A stretch of DNA of 64,000 bases from Gammaproteobacteria bacterium (lineage in GTDB: Bacteria; Pseudomonadota; Gammaproteobacteria; SURF-13), in assembly GCA_030680605.1 (NCBI GenBank), contig JAUXUQ010000010.1:1-64000 (forward strand). Direction: 5' to 3'. The notes beneath the pieces were generated by a model. That model saw only the letters and a list, made by a program, of their open reading frames with translations. It ran no database searches and was not told the origin of the DNA. Below, piece by piece: positions 26,302-34,992 of the stretch. The first letter of the stretch is position 1. Each line of letters starts with the position of its first letter. A program made the position numbers and the translations under genes.

Positions 26302-27252
26302 GTGGCTTTTAGAGAATATCGAATAGGTGCCGTGATGTTCGGCCTGGCGCTCAGCATGTCCATGTTCATTACGCTGGTCATGCCGAGCTTTAACATCATT
26401 TCTGTGGGTTCTACGGCCTTGGCCCTGGACAAGCAGCTGACCTACGGCTTCAATAGCGGCTGGAACCCGGATGACATGTTCCTGACCGGCGTCAACAAGC
26501 CGCTCAAGGTTCTGCTTAAACAGGATCCGCAGACCGGCGCCGCAATGGAACCGACGTATGCCTACGTTTTTCCGGCCAAGGCCCGTTTTCCGAGCGGTAT
26601 CCTGCACCCGGCGGTGCTCGGCTCAGGCTCTGACGTCTTGAGCGTGGAGCAGGGCAAGATCAATGAGGCGAGCGAGGCCACAGGTGCGGTGTTCGTGGTC
26701 GCCCATGGCGAGCATAACGGCACCACATACCCCTACATTGAGAATGCCACCGTTACCCGTGGCTGGGCAACCGAAGGCACGCTGGCGTCAGCGGGTGACG
26801 CCAATACCAGCCACGCGGGTGCCGGCAAGGTGATCTTTGTGCGCGAGGGTTGCTGGTGGTGCCACACCTTGCTGCCGGAGCAGACGCAGGACTTCCAGTA
26901 CTTCGGTGCACCGCCCTATCTGGGCGACTTCAACGGCGAATCACCGACCGCGTTCGGCTCTGACCGCAAGGCGCCTGACCTGCTGCACGTAGGTTCGCGC
27001 AACTCCTCCAGGGAGTGGATGATGATGCACTTCTTCAATCCACGCCTGGTGCAGCCGCACTCGATCATGCCGCGCTTTGATTACCTGTGGGGCAAGACCG
27101 ATGCCGCAGGCAACACGATCGATTACGCCGCCTGGCGCAAGGAGTACGTGGAATACCGCAACGGCGAGCGTATTACGCCGCCTGAGGTGCCGAGCTATGG
27201 CAGCGATAGCGAAATTCGTTACCTCATAGACTTTGTCCTGAACCTGAAGTAG
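26302..27252 (+). CDS. ccoO: Mono-heme cytochrome c oxidase subunit II (CcoO-like)
   Basis: The 316-residue protein begins at a GTG after a GGGAGC site. It has one N-terminal membrane helix and a C-terminal mono-heme domain with CWWCH at 184-188 and a probable Met256 axial ligand in HSIMPRF. The heme region follows the CcoO pattern (VREGC, GSDRKAPDLLHVGSR, FNPR). About 130 residues between the helix and the heme site are longer than in ordinary CcoO and of unknown fold. It follows ccoN by 33 bp, as in a ccoNO pair. Confidence 0.83.
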   Translation: MAFREYRIGAVMFGLALSMSMFITLVMPSFNIISVGSTALALDKQLTYGFNSGWNPDDMFLTGVNKPLKVLLKQDPQTGAAMEPTYAYVFPAKARFPSGILHPAVLGSGSDVLSVEQGKINEASEATGAVFVVAHGEHNGTTYPYIENATVTRGWATEGTLASAGDANTSHAGAGKVIFVREGCWWCHTLLPEQTQDFQYFGAPPYLGDFNGESPTAFGSDRKAPDLLHVGSRNSSREWMMMHFFNPRLVQPHSIMPRFDYLWGKTDAAGNTIDYAAWRKEYVEYRNGERITPPEVPSYGSDSEIRYLIDFVLNLK

Positions 27253-27263
27253 GAGAATGCGTC

Positions 27264-27953
27264 ATGACATGGAGATTTGACAATCCGCTGCGTACATTGA
27301 CCAGTGAAGAGCAGAACAAGACCGCCATGGAGGTATGGGAATCAGAAAGCATGGGCGGCATCATGGAAAACAACAACCGCCTGCCGCAGCCGGTGGTGTA
27401 TCTGCTGGTGCTGACCATCATATCGGCGTTCCTGATCACCTTCCCGCTCTGGGGTCAGCGTCCGACGGCCGCGATCTATCAAGAGTTCGTGGAGGCCATG
27501 GACAGCGCTGAAGTACAGGCGCTGCCGACGGATCAGGCGCGTATGGACTACATGGTGAAGCAGGCGCGCGACGCCGGTTCCAAGTATGCTACCCCGCACA
27601 CCAACCACCCGATCAGCATGGATGATCTGCGTGTGCTGCGGCCGCAACTGGAAGCGTTAATCGCGGAGGGTGCGATACTGGACGATTACACCGTGGTGGG
27701 CAGCAAGATTGTGCTGGCCAACTTCGAGGGCAACATGCGCGCGGACGGCACGCAGGTGCGGCAGCAGCCATGGTGGGATATGGGCTATACCATCGACATC
27801 TTTTACTTGATCTATTTCTGTATCGCGGTGATGGTGGTGGTGAAGCGTCTGCCGCCTTATTCGGTGCAACCGCGCCATGGTAATGAGCGCATGCTGACGG
27901 ACGCCGAGATTGCCGAACTGAGTGTCCACGGCCAAAAGAGGAGAGTAGCATGA
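27264..27953 (+). CDS. Heme-less CcoP-like membrane protein
   Basis: The 229-residue protein has a cytoplasmic N-terminus with GIMENNNRLPQPVVYLL, recalling the EL/ENNxLPRWW start of CcoP, one helix, a periplasmic domain of about 110 residues, and a second helix near the C-terminus (IDIFYLIYFCIAVMVVV). No CxxCH is present, so unlike CcoP it cannot bind heme c. It may replace CcoP as a structural subunit. It starts 11 bp after ccoO and overlaps the following tiny gene by four bases. Confidence 0.62.
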   Translation: MTWRFDNPLRTLTSEEQNKTAMEVWESESMGGIMENNNRLPQPVVYLLVLTIISAFLITFPLWGQRPTAAIYQEFVEAMDSAEVQALPTDQARMDYMVKQARDAGSKYATPHTNHPISMDDLRVLRPQLEALIAEGAILDDYTVVGSKIVLANFEGNMRADGTQVRQQPWWDMGYTIDIFYLIYFCIAVMVVVKRLPPYSVQPRHGNERMLTDAEIAELSVHGQKRRVA

Positions 27954-28078
27954 TTGATCTCGACAACCCCCCCCTGGTGCTGGCGGGCGTAAGCCTGCTC
28001 GCCCTGATTGTGCCGGTGCTCTACAGCTTCATAGTGGATCGCTATGCACCGAACCTGTACAAAAAGAAAAAGCAGTAG
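27950..28078 (+). CDS. CcoQ-like single-helix peptide (42 aa)
   Basis: An ATG overlapping the previous stop (ATGA) opens a 42-codon frame with one hydrophobic helix (VLAGVSLLALIVPVLYSFIV) and a basic end (LYKKKKQ). Size, topology and position after the subunit genes are those of a CcoQ/FixQ-type oxidase stabilising subunit. The sequence itself is too short to prove homology. Confidence 0.6.
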   Translation: MIDLDNPPLVLAGVSLLALIVPVLYSFIVDRYAPNLYKKKKQ

Positions 28079-28102
28079 GCCAATCCTGCTCAAGGATGCA
28101 AC

Positions 28103-28130
28103 GCGATGCCGCTCCGATGAGCGGCATCGC
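28103..28130 (+). terminator. Strong 12-bp hairpin inside the oxidase locus
   Basis: GCGATGCCGCTC (28103-28114) pairs perfectly with GAGCGGCATCGC (28119-28130) around CGAT, followed by CGTTTC. The stem is very stable but the T-tract is short. It may end or attenuate the ccoN transcript, or protect its 3' end, before the next sub-cluster. Confidence 0.5.
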
Positions 28131-28163
28131 CGTTTCAGGCCACAGAGCGTATAATACCGTCCG

Positions 28164-28463
28164 ATGCCCAACTCCACCTCAGACCAGCCTGCCAAGGTAT
28201 TCACTAACCAGGCCGCTGATGCGCAGGTGACCGCCGATCTGGGGGTCAACAGCCTCTACAGCCAGCAGTTCAGTACCGGTATATTTTTTTTCATGCTGCT
28301 TGCCATCGTATTTTTTGCCGGCATCGTCATGGCATTTATGGCGGGAAAAAATGTCAAAGGACTGAAGACGGGTGAAAAATGGCTGTTTGCCTGGATCTTC
28401 CTGGGTATTGTGGTAGCGGTAATTCTGGGTGTCCTGCAATTGCTTGGGGGCTACCTGCTTTAG
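28164..28463 (+). CDS. Hypothetical two-helix membrane protein
   Basis: The 99-residue protein has a hydrophilic N-terminus of about 38 residues and two hydrophobic helices joined by a Lys/Gly-rich loop (GKNVKGLKTGEK). No family is recognised. It starts 34 bp after the strong hairpin and ends ten bases before the ccoS-like gene, so it is part of that sub-cluster. Confidence 0.6.
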   Translation: MPNSTSDQPAKVFTNQAADAQVTADLGVNSLYSQQFSTGIFFFMLLAIVFFAGIVMAFMAGKNVKGLKTGEKWLFAWIFLGIVVAVILGVLQLLGGYLL

Positions 28464-28472
28464 GAGCGTGAT

Positions 28473-28733
28473 ATGAACGAAAGTATACTGGTTGACGGCT
28501 GGACAATTTACCTGTGGCTGGTGGTCGGGGCGATGATACTGGTGGCAGTGGCCTTCGGGATACGCTGGGCCATGCGCAACGAACAGTTTGACGAAGACAT
28601 CAAGTACGTGATGTTCAACGAGAGCGACCGCGAGCGCATGGACCCGGCAGAATATGCCAAAAGCCAGGAAGTGCTGGCCAGTCAGATCAAGCGCCGGGAA
28701 GATCTGCAAAAGGAGCGCTCGGGCCAGGTTTGA
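28473..28733 (+). CDS. ccoS: cbb3 oxidase assembly protein CcoS-like
   Basis: The 86-residue protein has one membrane helix followed by WAMRNEQFDEDIKYVMFNESD, which matches the CcoS hallmark of a helix, W-x-x-x-x-x-QFDD and an acidic region. CcoS is needed for cofactor insertion into cbb3 oxidases. The tail is longer than usual and charged. Its presence supports classing this locus as a cbb3-like oxidase rather than an unrelated cytochrome system. Confidence 0.72.
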   Translation: MNESILVDGWTIYLWLVVGAMILVAVAFGIRWAMRNEQFDEDIKYVMFNESDRERMDPAEYAKSQEVLASQIKRREDLQKERSGQV

Positions 28734-28757
28734 CCTGTTGCCAGGGGCTGTTCAGTC

Positions 28758-29255
28758 GTGCGCACAGGAGAAAAATGGGTATGGGGGGCAGCGGCTGTGC
28801 TCGCCTTGTGGGCCGTGGGCAAGACCTTCTGGCAGATGGGGGCGAACACGACGCCTGACCCCGGTATACCCTTCTACAGCACCGCGACACCTGAGTTGAC
28901 CCGCGCCGGCTCGGATCTGTACCGGGCCCTGAACTGCAAAAGCTGCCACAGCCTGTGGACGGTGCGCAACATGTTTGAATCGGTGCCCGCGCCAGCGCTG
29001 GACGGCATAGGTTCATTGCGCGATGAGGCATGGTTTTACAGTTATTTCTCGGCGGAAAATCCGCAAAGCATATTGGCGACGCGGCTCAAGCCGCAGTACC
29101 GGATGCCGAGTTATGCCCACCTCAGCGAACAGGAGCGCCGTACACTGGCAGCCTACATGGCCAGCCTGAAGGTGCAGGACTGGTATCTGGAAGAAACCCG
29201 CAGGGCGGAGCAGGAGAAGCTCACCGGCGTACGCCATCCAGACGCCGCACAGTAG
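28758..29255 (+). CDS. Membrane-anchored mono-heme cytochrome c
   Basis: The 165-residue protein begins at a GTG, has an N-terminal membrane helix and one heme site CKSCH at 60-64. A possible Met ligand lies in QYRMPSYAHLS. The domain shape is like the cytochrome c part of CcoO and resembles the 21908 cytochrome. It could serve as the electron-entry subunit that a missing CcoP would otherwise provide (inference). Confidence 0.8.
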   Translation: MRTGEKWVWGAAAVLALWAVGKTFWQMGANTTPDPGIPFYSTATPELTRAGSDLYRALNCKSCHSLWTVRNMFESVPAPALDGIGSLRDEAWFYSYFSAENPQSILATRLKPQYRMPSYAHLSEQERRTLAAYMASLKVQDWYLEETRRAEQEKLTGVRHPDAAQ

Positions 29256-29268
29256 TAGACAGTACCCG

Positions 29269-30321
29269 ATGAAATCCATGTCACCGCCTCCCGCAGTGCT
29301 TGCACGCGGCGCACGCGCCAAGCGCATGCGCTATCTGGTCGCAACCATCGTCACCTGTGTCGCGCTGGTCATGCTGGGGGGCAGCTGGCATGTGATCAAC
29401 CTGGGCGCCGGGCGCATGGAGGAGATGCGCAGCAAGGCGACTTACGACGTCAGCACGATGGATACGCGCATTCGCGCCGCCGGCGAAGAGGCCGTGCGGC
29501 GCGCTGGCGAAGCCAAGGTGCCGATGAGCTTGTATCGGCCGCAGGAGGTCGAGGCCCTCCTCAGCCCTGAGCAGTGGGCTGAAGTCGAAGCAATGGCAGA
29601 AATCCCTGCATCGGAATTCATCATGGGCACTGACCACGCGCGCGCAGATCTGCAGAACCGGCCACAACACACGGTCATGCTGCCCGCCTACCGCATCGAC
29701 AAATATCCGGTGACCAACGCACAATACGCCCGCTTCGTGGCGGCCACCGGCCACCGCCCGCCGGGAAACTGGGCGGGCGGCAAGATTCCCAAAGGGCAGG
29801 CGCTGCATCCGGTAACCCTGGTTTCATGGTACGACGCCGGGCGTTATGCCAAGTGGGCCGGGAAGCGGTTGCCGACCGAGGCGGAATGGGAAAAGGCGGC
29901 GCGCGGCAACGATGGGCGGCGCTGGCCCTGGGGCGAGGCCATGGACGCGGGCCGCCTCAATACCTACTACAATGCCGGCAACACAACAGCGGTGACACAC
30001 TACCCGCAAGGCGCAAGCCCGTACGGGGTGATGGATATGGCAGGCAATGTGAGCGAGTGGACAGCGACTGACCTCGCACCCTACCCGGACAGTCAGGTGC
30101 CCGCAGAGTTATTTCAGGCAAAGGTCGGTGTGGCCGCCTCTGCTGCCGATCGCAGCCTGCAGATGGTGGATACGGTGCCGACCGATGCTACCTACAAGGT
30201 GATGCGCGGTGGCTCCTGGAAAAGTGACCCGTTCTCGACGGCGACCTATCACCGCAACTATTCGCTGCCCCATTATGCCTCCGACTTTTTCGGCTTTCGT
30301 TGCGCGCAGGACAGCCAGTGA
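29269..30321 (+). CDS. SUMF1/formylglycine-generating-enzyme family protein, membrane anchored
   Basis: The 350-residue protein has an N-terminal membrane helix (about residues 21-44) and a C-terminal SUMF1-type domain from about residue 110. That domain shows the patterns NRPQHTVMLPAYRIDKYPVTN, RLPTEAEWEKAARG, YPWGE-like WPWGE, GVMDMAGNVSEW and a final VMRGGSW with FGFRC. Members range from true formylglycine-generating enzymes to NirV-like proteins found beside respiratory genes. No sulfatase is nearby, so a role in maturing or supporting the oxidase is more likely, but unproven. Confidence 0.8.
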   Translation: MKSMSPPPAVLARGARAKRMRYLVATIVTCVALVMLGGSWHVINLGAGRMEEMRSKATYDVSTMDTRIRAAGEEAVRRAGEAKVPMSLYRPQEVEALLSPEQWAEVEAMAEIPASEFIMGTDHARADLQNRPQHTVMLPAYRIDKYPVTNAQYARFVAATGHRPPGNWAGGKIPKGQALHPVTLVSWYDAGRYAKWAGKRLPTEAEWEKAARGNDGRRWPWGEAMDAGRLNTYYNAGNTTAVTHYPQGASPYGVMDMAGNVSEWTATDLAPYPDSQVPAELFQAKVGVAASAADRSLQMVDTVPTDATYKVMRGGSWKSDPFSTATYHRNYSLPHYASDFFGFRCAQDSQ

Positions 30322-30346
30322 CCATAAGGTGCAGGGTGGTGCCATC

Positions 30347-30583
30347 ATGACGAAATACACGCAGCACGTGCTGTGCTGGCTGGCAGGCCTGCTGGCGCCC
30401 GCGCAGGCCTATGCACTGGCGCCCGACAGTTACCGCTATCTGCACGTGACCATTGATACCATATGGAACATATTTCTCATTCTGGCGCCGCTGGTGCTGG
30501 CCCCGTTCGTGGTGCTGATGTGGATGTACTGGCGCCGTGCCCGGGCGCGCGACGAGCAGGGCAAAGATGACGCGCCTGAGTAG
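30347..30583 (+). CDS. Small membrane protein (78 aa)
   Basis: The N-terminus looks like a signal peptide or helix (LCWLAGLLAPAQAYALA), then a short periplasmic part leads to a second helix (IFLILAPLVLAPFVVLMWMYW) and a basic end. No family is recognised. It overlaps the next gene by 17 bp, so the two are translated together within the oxidase locus. Confidence 0.55.
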   Translation: MTKYTQHVLCWLAGLLAPAQAYALAPDSYRYLHVTIDTIWNIFLILAPLVLAPFVVLMWMYWRRARARDEQGKDDAPE

Positions 30584-30926
30584 ATTCTTTTTCGGCCTGC
30601 TCGCCGCCGGTTGTTTGCTGGCTGGGCCCATCGCTGCTGCGGCCGACAGGGCCGACAGCGGCGAGCAGGTGATGCAGCAGTTCATTGCCGGGAAGACCGG
30701 CCAGTCTGCAGAGGCCGCGCTGGCCCAACAGAAGACCCGGCATCAGATTCTGTTTGTTATGGGTTTTGCGTTGCTGGCAGGGATCGGAACCACGGTCGGT
30801 CTCGGGATTGCCATGGCGCTGTATCACAAGCCGGTGTTTGTCGCCCACATGATTGCCGCCGGCTTCAGCCTGACCCTGGCCATCGTCCACGCGATTGTGG
30901 CCATCGTCTGGTTTTATCCCTCCTGA
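30567..30926 (+). CDS. Hypothetical membrane protein with signal peptide
   Basis: The 119-residue protein has a cleavable-looking signal peptide ending AAAA near residue 26, a short hydrophilic segment and two hydrophobic helices near the C-terminus (FVMGFALLAGIGTTVGLGIAMAL and MIAAGFSLTLAIVHAIVAIVWF). Several histidines sit near the membrane (LYHKPVFVAHM, IVHAI). Heme b or metal binding is possible but only a guess. Confidence 0.52.
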   Translation: MTRLSRFFFGLLAAGCLLAGPIAAAADRADSGEQVMQQFIAGKTGQSAEAALAQQKTRHQILFVMGFALLAGIGTTVGLGIAMALYHKPVFVAHMIAAGFSLTLAIVHAIVAIVWFYPS

Positions 30927-30942
30927 CAGCTTTCCCTGCGCC

Positions 30943-33558
30943 GTGCGCCTGCTGACCCCCGCATGGGCGCTGGCCCTGATCTACGCCCTCTCCGGTCTTG
31001 CCAGCCTGGCCTACGAAGTGCTGTGGGTGCGGGTGCTGGTATTGCAGTTCGGCGTCAGCATATTTGGTGTGGTGGCGGGCATCAGCGCCTTCATGGGCGG
31101 GCTGGGCGCAGGCAGCCTGTGGGGTGTGCGCATCAGCCGCCGGGTGGGCTCACCGCTGCGGCTGTTCGCGCTGATTGAGATCGGACTGGCGCTGTATGCG
31201 CTGGCCTCGCCGCTGTTATTGCAGGGCATGGACAGCCTGTTGACGGGTATGGCGCCGTCCACCGGGTTGGCGAGCTGGTACGCGCTGCAAAGCGGCTTTA
31301 CGCTGCTACTGATATTTATCCCGGCGCTGGGCATGGGCGTGGGTTTTGCGCTGGCGTTGCAGGCCGCGCGCGGGGTGCAACTTTCGCTGGCGTCGCTCTA
31401 TGGACTGAATACCTGCGGTGCGGCGCTGGGCGCGCTGTTGCCGCTGTGGTTGCTGCCGCAGCTGGGCTGGTCAGTATCCCTGCGCGTGGTGGCGGTCATC
31501 GGCCTGCTGGCGGGGTTGGCGGCCTGGGTGTGGGCGAAAAGGCACGGTACACCGGACAAGATGGCCCCGGTAGTGTCCGGCCAGCGGCCCGACACGTTGT
31601 CATTGTGGGCCTATGCCGGGGTGGGCGCGGCGGCGCTGATGCTGGAGATCGGCTGGACGCGGTTGTATGGCATGGTGCTGTTGCGCACCGAGTATGTGCT
31701 GGCGGTATTGCTGGCGGTGTACCTCGTCGGTATCGGCGCGGGCAGCCTGCTGGCGCGTTATCTGCGCGGACCGGTCTGGTTTAGCGTGCTGCCGGTGCTG
31801 GCGGGGGCGTTTGCTGTCCTCAGCCTGTGGTGGTTGCCGGCGCTTTCCGCCTGGGCCGAGCAGGCCCGCCATGCCAGTCTGGCATCGGCGATACTGGCGC
31901 AGTCGCTGAGGTTGGCGGCTATCACGCTGCCGGTGACGCTGGTGCTGGGCGCCTGGCTGCCCTTGCTGAGCCAGCGCCTGGGCGAGTCCGGTCACCACAG
32001 CGGTATCTGGCTGTATGGAGTGAACGCGCTGGGCGCGATGCTGGGGGCGGCGCTGGCCGGGGTGGTATTGCTGCCGACACTCGGCGCACCGGGCACGGTG
32101 AGCGCTGCCGCGCTGCTGCTGCTGGCCTGCGGCTGGGTCTGGGTGGCGCCATCGCGCCTGCGTCTGGTCTGGCTGGCGCTGGGGGCAGTGGGTTTGTTGC
32201 TGCTGGCGCTGCCGGTGTGGCAGCTGCCACCGGCTGCGCGGCTGTTACCCCAGGCCTTGGCCGCCACGACAGACCTCGAGCGCCACGAAGACGCTATTGC
32301 CATCACCCATGTGATCGAGCGTGCCGATGGGCAGCGGGTGTTGCTTTCCGACCTGCAACGCATGGACGCCGCCACCGATCAGGCGGCGGTGGCGGTACAG
32401 GAAAATCAGGCGCGCCTGCCGCTGTTGTTGCACCCGGCGCCGCGCTCGGTGCTGTTTTTGGGGTTGGGCACCGGCATCTCCGCCGCAGGTTCGCTGCCCT
32501 ATACGGATCTGGAGCGCACGGCAGTGGAGCTGTCGCAGGGCGCCATCGATGCCGCCCGCCGCTGGTTTGCCCCGGTCAACGGCGGCGTGATGGACGCCAT
32601 GCAGGTGGTGCATGACGACGCGCGCCGGTTCCTGCGTGCGACCACGCATCGCTACGATGTCATCATCGGCGACCTGTTTCACCCCGACCTGGCCGGGCAC
32701 AGCGCGCTGTTGTCGGTGCAGCAGTTTGAGCGCGCCCGTGCGCGCCTCGCCCCGGGCGGCCTGTATGTGCAGTGGCTCGCCCTCAACCAGTTTGATCGCG
32801 CCTCGCTCGACACGGTGCTGGAGAGCTTTCGCCATGTGTTCCCGGGCGCGGTGGTGTTTGTCGACGGGCTGCACCTGGCGCTGGTCGGGCCGCAGGCGCG
32901 GCTCGGCGGCGCCCCGGCCATGCTGGCAAATCTGGCGCGGCTCGATGCAGAGACGCAGGGACAGGCCACCGGCGGCGAAGGCCCCTGGACCTGGCTCGGC
33001 CGTTACTGGGGCGCGATTACCCCGCGCGTGGCGCCGTTGCAGGAGGAATGGGCGCCGCGCATCGAGTTCCGCCTGCCGCGGGCACGCTACGGCGCGGAAC
33101 AGCATCTGACGCTTCTGATCGGGCAGTTGCTGGCGACGCGGCCGGATATGGAGCAGGCCGCACAGCAGCTGCAGGTGGCGGCGGCAGACAGGCCCGTGTT
33201 CGAGCGTGCCTATGGTGCGAGTGAGCTGGCGCTGCGCGCCGTCCGCATGCGGCTGCAGAATGACGGCGAGAGTGCGCGGTTGTTGCGTATTGCCCATGAA
33301 GCCAACCCGCAGGATCGCTGGGCCGGGTTTGCGCTGGCCGATGCCATGCTCGACACCCTGCCGCAGGCCGTGCGCCAGGGCATGGACGAGCGTGAGGCGC
33401 TGCGCCGGGTGCTGGCCATCCGGCCCGATCACGCCGAGGCCCTGCGCGCCTTGTGGCGGCTGGAACAGGCGGCGGGCAATGCAGCGCAAGCCGCCGCGCT
33501 GCGGGCCCGGCTGGCCGCCGTGGCCCCGCTCGATCGCGCAGTGCGCGGCCAGCCATAG
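30943..33558 (+). CDS. Fused membrane/spermidine-synthase-like protein
   Basis: An 871-residue fusion. The first half has about 12 hydrophobic helices in the pattern of the MFS-like transmembrane part of these fusions. The middle (about 450-660) is a spermidine-synthase-like Rossmann domain with LFLGLGTGIS near residue 503 and HDDARRFLR; the last 170 residues are helical and TPR-like. Such fusions are widespread but few are characterised, and polyamine synthesis is not proven. The start is placed at GTG 30943, after the previous stop. Its place inside an oxidase locus is unusual. Confidence 0.75.
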   Translation: MRLLTPAWALALIYALSGLASLAYEVLWVRVLVLQFGVSIFGVVAGISAFMGGLGAGSLWGVRISRRVGSPLRLFALIEIGLALYALASPLLLQGMDSLLTGMAPSTGLASWYALQSGFTLLLIFIPALGMGVGFALALQAARGVQLSLASLYGLNTCGAALGALLPLWLLPQLGWSVSLRVVAVIGLLAGLAAWVWAKRHGTPDKMAPVVSGQRPDTLSLWAYAGVGAAALMLEIGWTRLYGMVLLRTEYVLAVLLAVYLVGIGAGSLLARYLRGPVWFSVLPVLAGAFAVLSLWWLPALSAWAEQARHASLASAILAQSLRLAAITLPVTLVLGAWLPLLSQRLGESGHHSGIWLYGVNALGAMLGAALAGVVLLPTLGAPGTVSAAALLLLACGWVWVAPSRLRLVWLALGAVGLLLLALPVWQLPPAARLLPQALAATTDLERHEDAIAITHVIERADGQRVLLSDLQRMDAATDQAAVAVQENQARLPLLLHPAPRSVLFLGLGTGISAAGSLPYTDLERTAVELSQGAIDAARRWFAPVNGGVMDAMQVVHDDARRFLRATTHRYDVIIGDLFHPDLAGHSALLSVQQFERARARLAPGGLYVQWLALNQFDRASLDTVLESFRHVFPGAVVFVDGLHLALVGPQARLGGAPAMLANLARLDAETQGQATGGEGPWTWLGRYWGAITPRVAPLQEEWAPRIEFRLPRARYGAEQHLTLLIGQLLATRPDMEQAAQQLQVAAADRPVFERAYGASELALRAVRMRLQNDGESARLLRIAHEANPQDRWAGFALADAMLDTLPQAVRQGMDEREALRRVLAIRPDHAEALRALWRLEQAAGNAAQAAALRARLAAVAPLDRAVRGQP

Positions 33559-33642
33559 CACTTCAAGCAGGCAATCGGGTCCAACACACTGTGCGGATAA
33601 CTGCGCCCGTGTCCGGCGGGTCTGTATGGTAAAATCAACCCC

Positions 33643-34992
33643 ATGAATTCGAGCCCAAATGAGGCCCTGAGCCGTATCAGGGTGGTAGCTGAAACGGGCC
33701 ATGCGGCGTCAAATGGCGCCGGGCTGCTGCGCAAGCGCGCCGCCGTGCAGGTCGGCACACTGGCCTTGCTGGTGCTGATTCCGGTGAGCGGCCTGTTCCG
33801 CATTGATCCGGCGACGGCGAGTTTCGTGGTGCTGGGCCAGCAGATCTGGTTTTCCGACTTTATGCTGGTGGCGGGATTCTGGCTCGCCCTGTCGGGCAGC
33901 CTCATCCTCACCTACTCGACGCTGGGCATGGCATTCTGCGGCTGGTCATGCCCGCAAAACACCATGTCAGAGTGGGCCGACCGCCTGACCAAAAGGCTGC
34001 TCGGCAAGCGCGCCGAGGTGAGCCTGGAGGGCGCGGCAGTCCATGTCTCCAGCGGCAAGAAAAAGTGGTTTAACTGGGCCCTGCTCGGCGCCTGGTTTAC
34101 CGGCGCCGCGCTGGGGTTTGCACTGATACCCCTGCTTTACTTTTACCCGCCGGACGTGGTGTGGTCGTTCATCACCTTTCGCCATGATGCGCGGCTGGCG
34201 CCGTCGCTGTACTGGATCTACAGCGTGTTCGTGCTCATCATGCTGGTCAATGTCGCCGTGGTGCGGCACTTCTTCTGCCGCTTCATGTGCATCTACCGCG
34301 TGTGGCAGCATTCGTTCAAGACCCGCCACACCCTGCACATCGGTTATGACGCTGCGCGCAGCGCCCGCTGCGCCGCGTGCAATTTTTGCCTGACGGTATG
34401 CCCGGTCGAGATCGACCCGCGCAATACGACAACCTTTGACAGCTGCATCAACTGCGGCCTGTGCATCAGCGCCTGCGATGCCCTGCAATTTCCCAAGGGC
34501 GAGCCCGGGCTGCTGTTTTTCGAGTTTGGCGAGCGCAAGCTGCCAACATCCGTGACACAGGCGGTCGCCGCCGGTGCGCGCCTGAAACACAGGCTGGGCG
34601 GTCTGGGCGGCCGGATTGGCTGGGTCAGTCCGGTGATCTTCGTCGGCCTTGCCATGTTCGCCTGGGGCAGCGTGCACTACCAGCCGTATCACCTGTCGGT
34701 ATACCGTGCTGATCAGGCCCACGGCCCGGTGATACAGCACTACCGGATTGATCTTGCCCACAAACGCTACCGCCCCGCTGAGCTCAGCGTGAGCGTTGCG
34801 GGCCTGCCCGGCGATGCTTATCAACTCTCGGCCAGCGAAGCGCGCTTCGCTACCGCAGAGCGCAAGGATGTGATGCTGTCGCTCAAGCCCTTGCCCAGGG
34901 GCCTGTACACGGTGACAGTCACCGCGCACGCCGCCGATGATGGCTGGCAGGCCAGTCAGCGCATCCAACATTACTCGCCAGGTGCAACATGA
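33643..34992 (+). CDS. ccoG: cbb3 oxidase accessory protein CcoG (FixG/RdxA family)
   Basis: CcoG is a membrane-bound 4Fe-4S protein that reduces Cu(II) during assembly of cbb3 oxidases. The 449-residue protein has the membrane-embedded N-terminal domain with AFCGWSCPQNTMSEW, two 4Fe-4S motifs (CAACNFCLTVCP and CINCGLCISACD) and a C-terminal immunoglobulin-like FixG_C domain. It starts 84 bp after the fusion gene, and its end overlaps the next gene by four bases. Confidence 0.92.
   Translation: MNSSPNEALSRIRVVAETGHAASNGAGLLRKRAAVQVGTLALLVLIPVSGLFRIDPATASFVVLGQQIWFSDFMLVAGFWLALSGSLILTYSTLGMAFCGWSCPQNTMSEWADRLTKRLLGKRAEVSLEGAAVHVSSGKKKWFNWALLGAWFTGAALGFALIPLLYFYPPDVVWSFITFRHDARLAPSLYWIYSVFVLIMLVNVAVVRHFFCRFMCIYRVWQHSFKTRHTLHIGYDAARSARCAACNFCLTVCPVEIDPRNTTTFDSCINCGLCISACDALQFPKGEPGLLFFEFGERKLPTSVTQAVAAGARLKHRLGGLGGRIGWVSPVIFVGLAMFAWGSVHYQPYHLSVYRADQAHGPVIQHYRIDLAHKRYRPAELSVSVAGLPGDAYQLSASEARFATAERKDVMLSLKPLPRGLYTVTVTAHAADDGWQASQRIQHYSPGAT

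Noticed and set aside
30895-30942. An earlier start of the spermidine-synthase fusion at 30895
   Set aside because: It would need an ATT codon and would overlap the end of the preceding membrane protein. The GTG at 30943 lies just after that stop and gives a normal hydrophobic start.
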